Position numbers and translations under genes: made by a program. A stretch of 64,000 nucleotides of DNA from Paractinoplanes maris (GTDB lineage Bacteria > Actinomycetota > Actinomycetes > Mycobacteriales > Micromonosporaceae), in NCBI RefSeq assembly GCF_023544465.1, contig NZ_JALPVL010000010.1, forward strand, positions 338,407-402,406, written 5' to 3'. Each line of letters begins with the position of its first letter. Positions within the stretch are counted from its first letter, which is position 1. Below the pieces are notes generated by a model. It was not told the DNA's origin. It ran no database searches and was given only the letters and a program-made list of their open reading frames with translations. Positions 35,004 to 43,024 of the stretch are shown piece after piece.

Positions 35004-35581
35004 TGAACGACACCGAGGACCGCATCGTTGCCGCGGCCACGGCCGAGTTCGCCCGGTACGGCATCGCCGGCGCCCGCGTCGAGCGGATCGCCAAACAGGC
35101 CCGCACCAGCAAGGAGCGCATCTACGCGTACCACCGGGGCAAGGAGGCGCTCTACCGGCACGTCGCGGCCCAGGAGCTGACAGCGATCGCCGAGGCCACC
35201 CGCCTCGATCCGGCCGACCTCCCGGAGTACGCGGGACGCGTCTACGACTACTTCACGACGCACCCCGAGCGCTACCGCCTGATGATGTGGGGTCAGCTCG
35301 AACTGCCCGCCGACGACCCCGTCGACAACCCCCTGCGCGTCTCGATGGGCCGCAAGATCGAGACTCTGCGGAAGGCGCAGGAGAACGGGCAGCTGGACGA
35401 CGGCTGGGACGCCGTCGACATCCTGATGTTCGTCAACCAGATCGCCATGGCCTGGGCCGGTCAGTCCGGGGTGACGCCGGGCCACGACTTCCCGGCCGAG
35501 CGCCGGGCCGCGGTCGTCGCCGCGGTGCAGCGGCTCTTCCCGGCGAGCGAGCGGCGGCCGATTGTCACAGGGGCGGAGTAG
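35003..35581 (+). CDS. TetR-family regulator
   Basis: A 192-residue regulator. HTH region: EDRIVAAATAEFARYGIAGARVERIAKQA with recognition-helix segment ARTSKERIYAYHRGKEALY; the C-terminal domain is of the type containing TTHPERYRLMMWGQLE. It probably represses itself and the divergent aldo/keto reductase through the two AACC(G/A)AAC-G-GTTCGGTT sites. Inducer unknown. Confidence 0.88.
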   Translation: MNDTEDRIVAAATAEFARYGIAGARVERIAKQARTSKERIYAYHRGKEALYRHVAAQELTAIAEATRLDPADLPEYAGRVYDYFTTHPERYRLMMWGQLELPADDPVDNPLRVSMGRKIETLRKAQENGQLDDGWDAVDILMFVNQIAMAWAGQSGVTPGHDFPAERRAAVVAAVQRLFPASERRPIVTGAE

Positions 35582-35591
35582 CGTTCTTGCG

Positions 35592-37010
35592 GTGACTGAT
35601 GCTCCAACCGCGATCACACCCCCAACCGACCTTCCGCGCACCCTGGGCGAGCTCCGGGCCTCGGGCCACGAGTTCCGCACCGTCAAGGAAGAGCTGCGCG
35701 ACAACCTGCTTTCCCGGCTGCGCTCCGGCGAGCCGCGCTTCCCCGGCATCGTGGGCTACGACGACACCGTCCTGCCCGAGGTCGAGCGGGCCCTGCTGGC
35801 CGGTCACGACATGGTCCTGCTGGGCGAGCGAGGCCAGGGCAAGACCCGGCTCATCCGCGGGCTGATCGACCTGCTCGACGAGTGGACGCCGGTGATCACC
35901 GGCTCCGAGCTGCACGAGCACCCCTATCACCCGCTCACCCCGGCCTCCCGGCGGCTGGTCGACGAGACCGGCGACCTGCTGCCGATCGGGTGGCTGCACC
36001 GCTCCGAGCGGTATGGCGAGAAGCTGGCCACCCCCGACACGAGCGTGGGCGACCTGATCGGCGACGTCGATCCGATCAAGGTGGCCGAGGGCCGGTCGCT
36101 GGGTGACCCCGACACGATCCACTTCGGGCTGGTGCCGCGCACCAACCGGGGCATCTTCGCGGTCAACGAGCTGCCCGACCTGGCCGAGCGCATCCAGGTG
36201 TCGCTGCTCAACGTGCTCGAGGAGCGCGACATCCAGGTCCGCGGCTACCAGCTGCGGCTGCCGCTCGACCTGCTGCTGGTGGCCTCGGCCAACCCGGAGG
36301 ACTACACCAACCGCGGCCGCATCATCACGCCGCTCAAGGACCGGTTCGGCGCCGAGATCCGGACCCACTACCCGGTCGACCTGTCGCTCGAGACCGCCCT
36401 GGTGCGGCAGGAGGCGGCTCTGGTCGCCGCCGTGCCCGACCACCTGATCGACGTGCTGGCCCGTTACACCCGCGCGGTGCGCGAGTCGCCCGCGGTCGAC
36501 GCGCGCTCGGGCATCTCGGCCCGGTTCGCGATCGCCGCGGCCGAGACCACGGCCGCCTCGGCCCTGCGGCGCAGCGGTCTGCGGCAGGAGCGCGAGGCCG
36601 TGGCGCGCATCTGCGACACCGTGTCGGTGACGTCCACGCTGCGCGGCAAGGTCGAGTTCGAGAGCGGCGAGGAGGGGCGCGAGACCGAGGTGCTCGCCCA
36701 CCTGCTGCGGGTGGCCACCGCCGAGACGTTCCGCGACCGGCTGTCCGGGCTCGACCTGTCCGGGTTCACCGATCTGGTGGCCGAGGGCGCCATCATCGAG
36801 ACCGGTGACCTGGTCAGCGCGGACGAGCTGCTGGGCCAGATCGGCACCGTGCCGGGGCTGGCCAAGGTGCTCGACCGGCTCGGCCTGGGCGACGCGCCCT
36901 CGCCGGGGCAGGCGGCGTCGGCCATCGAGTTCGTGCTCGAGGGGCTCCACCTGACCAGACGCCTGGCCAAGGAGCTCACCGACGACGGCCGCACGCTCTA
37001 CGGGAGCTAG
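35592..37010 (+). CDS. MoxR/Mg-chelatase-like AAA+ ATPase
   Basis: A 472-residue AAA+ ATPase of the chelatase I type. Walker A is GERGQGKT (78-85); the family insertions around GDVDPIKVAEGRSLGDPDTIHFGLVPRTNRGIFAVNELPDL and the sensor region ASANPEDYTNRGRIITPLKDRF are clear. It is encoded 2 bp before a VWA/MIDAS protein, the standard MoxR-VWA pairing in which ATP hydrolysis remodels or inserts metals/cofactors into a partner protein. GTG at 35592 is chosen; an in-frame ATG at 35562 overlaps the upstream TetR gene. Confidence 0.88.
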   Translation: MTDAPTAITPPTDLPRTLGELRASGHEFRTVKEELRDNLLSRLRSGEPRFPGIVGYDDTVLPEVERALLAGHDMVLLGERGQGKTRLIRGLIDLLDEWTPVITGSELHEHPYHPLTPASRRLVDETGDLLPIGWLHRSERYGEKLATPDTSVGDLIGDVDPIKVAEGRSLGDPDTIHFGLVPRTNRGIFAVNELPDLAERIQVSLLNVLEERDIQVRGYQLRLPLDLLLVASANPEDYTNRGRIITPLKDRFGAEIRTHYPVDLSLETALVRQEAALVAAVPDHLIDVLARYTRAVRESPAVDARSGISARFAIAAAETTAASALRRSGLRQEREAVARICDTVSVTSTLRGKVEFESGEEGRETEVLAHLLRVATAETFRDRLSGLDLSGFTDLVAEGAIIETGDLVSADELLGQIGTVPGLAKVLDRLGLGDAPSPGQAASAIEFVLEGLHLTRRLAKELTDDGRTLYGS

Positions 37011-37012
37011 AC

Positions 37013-38965
37013 GTGGCCGGGGGACGGTTCAGATATGGCGCCTGGCGCGACGGGCCCGACCCGCTCGCGCCGCCGTACGACGTGCGGGCGGCCGTCGACG
37101 AGGTCGGTGAGCGGGTGCTGGCCGGCGACAGCCTGCGGGACGTGCTGCGCGACCTCGTGCGGCGGGGCCCGCAGGAGGGCCGGGGGCTCGACGAGCTGCG
37201 CGACCGGGCCCGGCGGATGCGTCGCGAGGCGCTGCGCCGGGGCAACCTCGACGGCGCGGTGACCCGGGCCCAGCAGCTGCTCGACCAGGCGATCGCGGCC
37301 GAGCGCGACGAGCTGACCCGGCGCGACGACGACACGGCCCGGTTCAACGAGGCCGTGCTCGACAACCTGCCGCGGTCGACGTCGCGGGCGGTCGAGGAGC
37401 TGTCCGACTACAGCTGGGCGTCGGCCGAGGCCCAGCAGCTCTACCAGCAGATCCTCGACGGGTTGCGCCGCGAGGTGGTCGAGCAGCGGTTCGCCGGCAT
37501 GAAACAGGCGCTCGAGCAGGGCGACCTCGACGGCGTGGCCGAGATGGTGTCCGACCTCAACGACCTGCTGTCCAAGCACGCCCGCGGCGAGGACACCGCC
37601 GACGCGTTCCAGCAGTTCATGGCCAAACACGGCCAGTTCTTCCCGGAGAACCCGAAAGACGTCGAGGAGCTGATCGACTCGCTGGCCCGGCGGGCAGCGG
37701 CGGCCGAGCGGCTTATGCGGTCACTGAGCCCGCAGCAGCAGGAGGAGCTGTCCCGGCTGATGGACCAAGCGCTGGGCGAGGGCCCGCTGCGCGGTCAATT
37801 GGGCGAGCTGACCGACAACCTGCGGGCGCTGCGACCCCAGCTCAACTGGGGCCGGGGCGAGCGCATGCGCGGCCCGGAGGATCTGGGCTACGGCGACGCG
37901 GCGGCCGCCCTGGGCGAGATCGGCGAGCTCGACGAGTTGCTCGATCAGCTCGGTCAGGAGCATCCGGGGGCCACGCTCGACGACGTGGACGTCGAGATGG
38001 TCGAGCGTCAGCTGGGCCGGGGAGCGGCCGACGACGTACGCCGGCTGCGGGAGCTCGAACGGGAGCTGGCCCGCCAGGGGTGGGTCACCCGCGACGCGGA
38101 AGGGCTGACGCTCTCGCCGAAGGCGTTGCGCCGGCTCGGGCGCACGGCCCTGGCCCAGGTCTTCGAGGACCTGTCGGGCCGCAAGCAGGGTCAGCACGAC
38201 CTGCGCGACGCCGGTGCGGCCGGTGACCTGATCGGGTCGTCGCGGCGCTGGGAGTTCGGCGACGAGCAGCCGCTCGACGTCGTACGCACGATCGGCAACG
38301 CGGTCCGGCGGCAGGCCGCGGGCGGCGGGGTGGGTGTCCTGCCCGTGCGGCTCGAGCCCGACGACTTCGAGGTGGCCGAGACCGAGCGGCGCGCGTCGGC
38401 GGCGGTCGCGCTCTGCGTCGACCTGTCCTACTCGATGTACGCCGACGGGCGCTGGGGCCCGATGAAACAGACCGCCCTGGCGCTCTCGCACCTGGTCGCG
38501 ACCCAGTTCCCGCAGGATTCGCTGCAGATCATCGGCTTCGGCAAGTATGCGAACGCGCTGTCCCAGGGGCAGCTGGCCGCGATCGACCCGACCGCCGAGA
38601 AGGGCACCAACCTGCAGCACGCGCTCAAGCTGGCCGGCCGGCACCTGCGCCGGCACCCGGGGGCCGAGCCGGTGGTGCTGGTGGTGACCGACGGCGAGCC
38701 GACAGCCCACCTCGAGCCCGACGGCGAGGCGACGTTCTGGTGGCCGCCGCTGCCCGAGACGATCCGGGCCACGATCCACGAGGTCGACCACCTGACCCGG
38801 GCCGGGGCCACGCTCAACTTCTTCATGCTGGGCGAGGACGACGGTCTGCAGCGGTTCGTGGCCGCGGTGGCCGAGCGCAACGGCGGCCGGGTGTTCAGCC
38901 CGGACGCCGACGAGCTGGGCCGTTACGTGGTGGACGACTACGTGCGGGCCCGGCGCGGGCGCTGA
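37013..38965 (+). CDS. VWA-domain protein partner of MoxR-like ATPase
   Basis: A 650-residue protein with a long, charged, helical N-terminal part (about 1-440) and a C-terminal von Willebrand A domain. The MIDAS metal site is intact: Asp470-Leu-Ser-Tyr-Ser474, the Thr in KGTNLQ and the Asp in VVTDGEPT. It pairs with the AAA+ ATPase immediately upstream as in BchI/BchD or MoxR/CoxE systems. Client protein unknown. GTG start, 2 bp after the ATPase stop. Confidence 0.88.
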   Translation: MAGGRFRYGAWRDGPDPLAPPYDVRAAVDEVGERVLAGDSLRDVLRDLVRRGPQEGRGLDELRDRARRMRREALRRGNLDGAVTRAQQLLDQAIAAERDELTRRDDDTARFNEAVLDNLPRSTSRAVEELSDYSWASAEAQQLYQQILDGLRREVVEQRFAGMKQALEQGDLDGVAEMVSDLNDLLSKHARGEDTADAFQQFMAKHGQFFPENPKDVEELIDSLARRAAAAERLMRSLSPQQQEELSRLMDQALGEGPLRGQLGELTDNLRALRPQLNWGRGERMRGPEDLGYGDAAAALGEIGELDELLDQLGQEHPGATLDDVDVEMVERQLGRGAADDVRRLRELERELARQGWVTRDAEGLTLSPKALRRLGRTALAQVFEDLSGRKQGQHDLRDAGAAGDLIGSSRRWEFGDEQPLDVVRTIGNAVRRQAAGGGVGVLPVRLEPDDFEVAETERRASAAVALCVDLSYSMYADGRWGPMKQTALALSHLVATQFPQDSLQIIGFGKYANALSQGQLAAIDPTAEKGTNLQHALKLAGRHLRRHPGAEPVVLVVTDGEPTAHLEPDGEATFWWPPLPETIRATIHEVDHLTRAGATLNFFMLGEDDGLQRFVAAVAERNGGRVFSPDADELGRYVVDDYVRARRGR

Positions 38966-38971
38966 TCAGTC

Positions 38972-39934
38972 ATTCGTGCCGCGCGACTCATCAACCTGGT
39001 TCTGCTGCTGCAGTCGCGCGGCACGATGACCGCGGCCGAGCTGGCCGCCGAGCTCGAGGTCTCGGAGCGCACCGTCTATCGCGACGTCGTCGAGCTGTCG
39101 TCGGCCGGCGTGCCGGTCTACGCGTCGCAAGGCCGCACCGGCGGCTACCACCTGGTCGACGGCTACCGCACCCGGCTGACCGGCCTGTCCCGGGCCGAGG
39201 CGGAGGCGTTGTTCCTGGCCGGGCTGCCGGGGCCGGCGGCCGACATGGGGCTCGGCGAGCCGGTGCGGGCGGCCCGGCTCAAAGTGCTGGCGGCGCTGCC
39301 ACCCGGACTGCGGGACGCGTCCTCGGTGGCCGGGCAGCGGTTCCACCTGGACGCGCCGGGCTGGTTCCACGACCCGCAGACCCCACCCCTGCTGGTGTCG
39401 CTGGCTCAGGCGGTGTGGCAGGACCACGAACTGACGATGACCTACCGGCGCCGCGACGAGGTGACGCGCACGGTCGCGCCGTACGGCCTGGTCCTGAAGA
39501 ACGGGACCTGGTATCTGGTCGGCCGGGTGAAGGAGGATCTGCGCTCCTACCGCGTCGACCGGATCACCGCGGTCGAGCCGACCGGCGCCACCTTCACCCG
39601 CGACCCCGGGTTCGACCTGCCGTCGTTCTGGGCGCAGCGGGCGGTCGCGTTCGTCCGGCAGATGCTGCGCGAGACGATCACGATCCGGCTGTCACCCGAC
39701 GGCGTACGGCTTCTGCGGTTCGCCGTCGAGCCGGTGGCCGCGGAGCAGGCTCAGGCCGAGGCCGGCGAGCCGGATCCGGAGGGCTGGGTCCGGACCCGGC
39801 TCCCGGTCGAGTCGCTCGACGTGGCCTACACCTACATGATGCGGCTCGGCCCCGAGGTCGAGGTGCTCGAACCGCCGTCGTTGCGGGCCCGGCTGGGCGA
39901 GGCGGCCGCGCGGACGGCCCAGCTCTACCGGTAA
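38972..39934 (+). CDS. HTH/WYL-domain transcriptional regulator, probable ATT start
   Basis: A DeoR-type winged-helix (TAAELAAELEVSERTVYRDVVELSSAGVPVYA) followed by a WYL domain (TYRRRDEVTRTVAPYGLVLKNGTWYLVGR pattern) and a C-terminal extension. The only nearby canonical start is the ATG at 39026, but this would remove the first helix. In the same frame, codons from 38972 read ATT then RAARLINLVLLLQSRGT, which is the conserved family N-terminus, and an in-frame stop (the VWA gene's TGA) lies at 38963. An ATT start at 38972 is therefore likely. It overlaps the convergent SDR gene by 10 bp. Confidence 0.8.
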   Translation: MRAARLINLVLLLQSRGTMTAAELAAELEVSERTVYRDVVELSSAGVPVYASQGRTGGYHLVDGYRTRLTGLSRAEAEALFLAGLPGPAADMGLGEPVRAARLKVLAALPPGLRDASSVAGQRFHLDAPGWFHDPQTPPLLVSLAQAVWQDHELTMTYRRRDEVTRTVAPYGLVLKNGTWYLVGRVKEDLRSYRVDRITAVEPTGATFTRDPGFDLPSFWAQRAVAFVRQMLRETITIRLSPDGVRLLRFAVEPVAAEQAQAEAGEPDPEGWVRTRLPVESLDVAYTYMMRLGPEVEVLEPPSLRARLGEAAARTAQLYR

Positions 39935-40851
39935 CCGGTCACGTCGGCCGGCCGGCCCGGGTCCTGCACCTCGACCAGGTAACGCCAGGCGTCCGGCCGG
40001 CTGCCGTCGAGGTCGGTGAAGCCGTACACCTGGGCGAGCTCGCCGCTGGAGACGGACTTGCCGTTCCAGCGGGCCCGGCCGGGGTCACCGGCCAGGGCGG
40101 CGACGGCCCGGCCGACGTACGCGGGGGACTCCGAGATCGCGAAGTGCGGCTCCTGGGCGGTGGCGTCGTGCCAGTTGTCCTCGGTGACGCCGAAGTTGTC
40201 GAGCATCATCTCGGAGCGCAGCCACCCCGGCGTCAGCGCCACGGCGGTTCCCTGGTGCGGGGCCAGATCCTGGGACCACGCGAACGCCAGCCGGTTGACG
40301 CTGACCTTGGCCAGGTCGTAGAACACGGACAGGCGGTAGTTGGTCTCGTTGTAGGCCGTCGTGCCGTCGCCCACCTCGATCACCAGACCGCCCGGCCGGC
40401 GGATCAGCAACGGCATCGCGTAGTGGCTGGTGACGATGTGGGTGTCGACGGCCAGCCGCAGCAGCCGGAAGCCCTTGTCCAGCGGCTGCTCCCACACCGG
40501 CTGATGCCAGGTGGCCAGCGGGTCGCCGCCCCAGACGTCGTTGACCAGCACGTCCAGCCGGCCCTGCTCGTCGTCGATGCGCCGGACGAGCCGGTCGACC
40601 TGCTCCGGCACGAGATGGTCCACGGCCACCGCGATGCCCCGGCCGCCGGCCGCGGTGACCAGCTCGGCGGTTTCCTCGATCGTCTCGGGCCGGTTCATCT
40701 CGGAGCGCCGGTCCCGGGTGCTGCGCCCGGTGGCGTAGACCGTGGCGCCGGCCGCGCCGAGTTGCACCGCGATCTGCCGTCCGGCCCCGCGGGTGGCTCC
40801 GGCGACGAGCGCCACCTTGCCGTTCATCGTCTGCTTCGTCATGCGACCCAT
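39925..40851 (-). CDS. SDR-family oxidoreductase
   Basis: A 308-residue short-chain dehydrogenase/reductase. Cofactor motif GATRGAGRQIA near the N-terminus, an unusual NDVWGGD in place of the usual NNAG, and active-site Tyr-x3-Lys in YDLAKVSVNRL. The Arg-rich GRSTRDRRS after the second strand suggests NADPH preference. The ATG at 40851 is chosen; ATG at 40842 is an alternative. Substrate unknown. Confidence 0.87.
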   Translation of the reverse strand: MGRMTKQTMNGKVALVAGATRGAGRQIAVQLGAAGATVYATGRSTRDRRSEMNRPETIEETAELVTAAGGRGIAVAVDHLVPEQVDRLVRRIDDEQGRLDVLVNDVWGGDPLATWHQPVWEQPLDKGFRLLRLAVDTHIVTSHYAMPLLIRRPGGLVIEVGDGTTAYNETNYRLSVFYDLAKVSVNRLAFAWSQDLAPHQGTAVALTPGWLRSEMMLDNFGVTEDNWHDATAQEPHFAISESPAYVGRAVAALAGDPGRARWNGKSVSSGELAQVYGFTDLDGSRPDAWRYLVEVQDPGRPADVTGYR

Positions 40852-41000
40852 GCTCACGACAAAACCTGACAGCCGATGGCACCTTTTCCAGCGATCTCCG
40901 GACCGCCGCGCAGCGGGGTCAGGCAATGAACTAGGTTCCTAGGACGGCGTACGGAATGTGCGACACGTGACTGGTTCGCGACGAGGATTCTGAAGCTCGT

Positions 41001-41006
41001 TATAGT
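41001..41006 (+). promoter_or_regulatory. Candidate -10 for the pgsA-garA cluster
   Basis: TATAGT lies in the 276-bp gene-free gap (40852-41127) before the cluster, 122 bp ahead of the first start codon. No clear -35 is visible. A CTAGG-TT-CCTAG inverted repeat at 40931-40942 lies further upstream. The rest of the gap shows no gene. Confidence 0.35.
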
Positions 41007-41127
41007 TGCTCGGCGAGTGGCCGGTCGGGGGGTCCGGGCGTCGGGGGACGTTTGCATCCGGGCAGGGCCGTGCGCTCGCCGGGGTGTCGCCGGGGCATCC
41101 GGCACCGCAGGGGGAGAGGAAGTCGTG

Positions 41128-41730
41128 ATGTCGCAGCAGCCTGCGCCGTCCCTCTCCGCCCCGTCCAACCGGATCTGGACGATTCCCAACGTCATCAGCT
41201 TCATCCGGCTGCTCGGCGTGCCGCTCTTCCTCTATCTGCTGCTGGGCCCGCAGCACGACGTCGCGGCGGTGATCGTGCTGGCCGTCGGCGGCACCACCGA
41301 CTGGGTCGACGGCTTCGTGGCCCGGCGGATGAACTCGGTGAGCCGGCTCGGTGAGCTGCTCGACCCGTTCGCCGACCGGCTCTACATCCTGGCCACGCTG
41401 ATCGGCTTCACCGTGCGCGGCGTGGTTCCGTACTGGTTGACCGGTGCCCTGCTGCTGCGCGAGCTGGTGCTGGCCATCGCGCTGGTGGTGCTGCGGCGCA
41501 ACGGGTACGGACCGCCGCCCGTCCACTACGTCGGCAAGACCGGCACGTTCGTGCTGCTCGCGGCGTTCCCGGTGATCCTGCTGGCCCGGGCCGTGCCGTC
41601 GATCGACTCGTGGGCCGGGCCGCTCGGCTGGGGGCTGGCCTGGTGGGCGCTCGGGCTCTACTGGGCGGCCGGCGTCCTCTATCTGCTGCAGACCGGCCAG
41701 CTCCTGCGGGCCCGCCGGGCGGCGGCCTGA
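41128..41730 (+). CDS. pgsA: CDP-alcohol phosphatidyltransferase (PgsA-like)
   Basis: A 200-residue membrane enzyme that transfers a phosphatidyl group from CDP-diacylglycerol to an alcohol. The full active-site signature is present (DWVDGFVARR then G, D and D in RLGELLDPFADR), matching D-x2-DG-x2-AR-x8-G-x3-D-x3-D. About six membrane helices. The corresponding M. tuberculosis gene at this cluster position is pgsA2 (Rv1822); glycerol phosphate as acceptor is therefore likely but not certain. GGGGAGAGGA 8 bp upstream supports the ATG at 41128. Confidence 0.88.
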   Translation: MSQQPAPSLSAPSNRIWTIPNVISFIRLLGVPLFLYLLLGPQHDVAAVIVLAVGGTTDWVDGFVARRMNSVSRLGELLDPFADRLYILATLIGFTVRGVVPYWLTGALLLRELVLAIALVVLRRNGYGPPPVHYVGKTGTFVLLAAFPVILLARAVPSIDSWAGPLGWGLAWWALGLYWAAGVLYLLQTGQLLRARRAAA

Positions 41731-42680
41731 TGAGTGTTCCTCCCGACGCGCCCGTCGACCGCGCCGAGGAGGGGCAGCCCCCGAAACGGGTCTACCCCGC
41801 CGACTTCCTGACCGAGCTGTTCCGCAACCCGCTCGACGCCGGCTATGCCGACGCGGCCGCCCGCAAGCTGAGCGACGGCGAGCCGACCGGCGCCCGCAAG
41901 GCCGTGGCCAGCGGCAGCCTGGCGGTCGCGCTCGTGGTGCTCGGCTTCCTGCTCGTCGTCGCCTATCAGCAGACCGTCGCCGAGGAGCCGGCCCGCACCA
42001 CTGCCCGGGCCGAGCTGATCGACCAGGTCGAGAAGCGCCGCGACACCACCAGCACCCTGCAGCGGCGGGCCGACGGGCTGGCCGACGAGGTGTCCCAGCT
42101 GCGCGAGCGCGAGCTCGGCGGCCAGGCGGCCAGGAAACTGCGCGACACCGAGGCCGCCACGGGTCTGGCCCCGGTGACCGGCTCGGGCGCGCGGATCACC
42201 GTGGGGGACGGGCCGACCCCGATCAACGCGGTCACCGGGGAGCGCAACCTGGTGGCCCGGGTCAAGGACTCCGACCTGCAGCTGGCCGCGAACGCGCTGT
42301 GGTCGCTGGGGGCCGAGGCGATCGCGGTCAACGGGCAGCGGCTGACCGCCACGTCGACGATCCGGCAGGCCGGCGAGGCGATCCTGGTCGACCTGAGCCC
42401 GGTCACCACCCCGTACGAAGTGGTGGCGATCGGCCCGGACGACCTCGCCCAGGACTTCCGCGACGGCTACGCGGGCCGGTTCTTCGAGCAGCTCTCGGCC
42501 AAGTACGGCATGTCGTTCGACGCCCGGGCCGCCGACGACCTGCGGTTGGAGGCCGCGACCGAGCTCAAGCTGCGGGTCGCGCAGCCGTCCACGCCGCCGT
42601 CGGCACCCGCCACCATCGTCTCCGGTTCGGCGCCCACGCCGGCCGGTTCGCCCCGCTCATCGTCGGAAGGCGGCCGATGA
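41730..42680 (+). CDS. DUF881 membrane protein (Rv1823-like)
   Basis: A 316-residue protein with a cytoplasmic N-terminus, one membrane segment (about 61-79), a coiled-coil stretch (about 95-135) and the DUF881 domain (TGSGARITVGDGPTPIN, then LWSLGAEAIAVNGQRL). Related YlxW/YlxX proteins of Bacillus are linked to cell division. It overlaps the pgsA stop by one base and has an ATGA overlap with the next gene. A Pro/Ser-rich tail ends the protein. Confidence 0.88.
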   Translation: MSVPPDAPVDRAEEGQPPKRVYPADFLTELFRNPLDAGYADAAARKLSDGEPTGARKAVASGSLAVALVVLGFLLVVAYQQTVAEEPARTTARAELIDQVEKRRDTTSTLQRRADGLADEVSQLRERELGGQAARKLRDTEAATGLAPVTGSGARITVGDGPTPINAVTGERNLVARVKDSDLQLAANALWSLGAEAIAVNGQRLTATSTIRQAGEAILVDLSPVTTPYEVVAIGPDDLAQDFRDGYAGRFFEQLSAKYGMSFDARAADDLRLEAATELKLRVAQPSTPPSAPATIVSGSAPTPAGSPRSSSEGGR

Positions 42681-43009
42681 TCGCCGTTCTCGCCCTGATC
42701 GCCGGTGTCGCCCTGGGCATCTGGTTCCACCCCACGGTGCCGCCGGAACTGGCGCCCTACCTGCCGATCGCGGTGGTGGCGGCGCTGGACGCGGTGTTCG
42801 GCGGGGTGCGGGCCAAGCTCGACGGCATCTTCGACGACAAGCAGTTCGTGGTCTCGTTCATCTCGAACGTGCTGGTCGCGGCACTGATCGTCTATCTGGG
42901 GGACCAGCTCGGGGTGGGCACCCAGCTGTCCACCGGCGTGGTGGTCGTCCTAGGCGTGCGTATCTTCGGCAATGTGGCGGCGATCCGCCGGCACCTGTTC
43001 CGGGCGTGA
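42677..43009 (+). CDS. sbp: DUF1290 small basic membrane protein (Sbp-like, Rv1824)
   Basis: A 110-residue protein with three membrane segments (VLALIAGVALGIWF; LAPYLPIAVVAALDAVFGGVRA; the C-terminal FISNVLVAALIVYLGDQLGVG). The GGVRAKLDGIFDDKQFVVSF segment is the family core. Always found between two DUF881 genes in actinobacteria; probably part of a membrane complex with them near the division site. Confidence 0.88.
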   Translation: MIAVLALIAGVALGIWFHPTVPPELAPYLPIAVVAALDAVFGGVRAKLDGIFDDKQFVVSFISNVLVAALIVYLGDQLGVGTQLSTGVVVVLGVRIFGNVAAIRRHLFRA

Positions 43010-43024
43010 GCGGGTGAGGGACCG

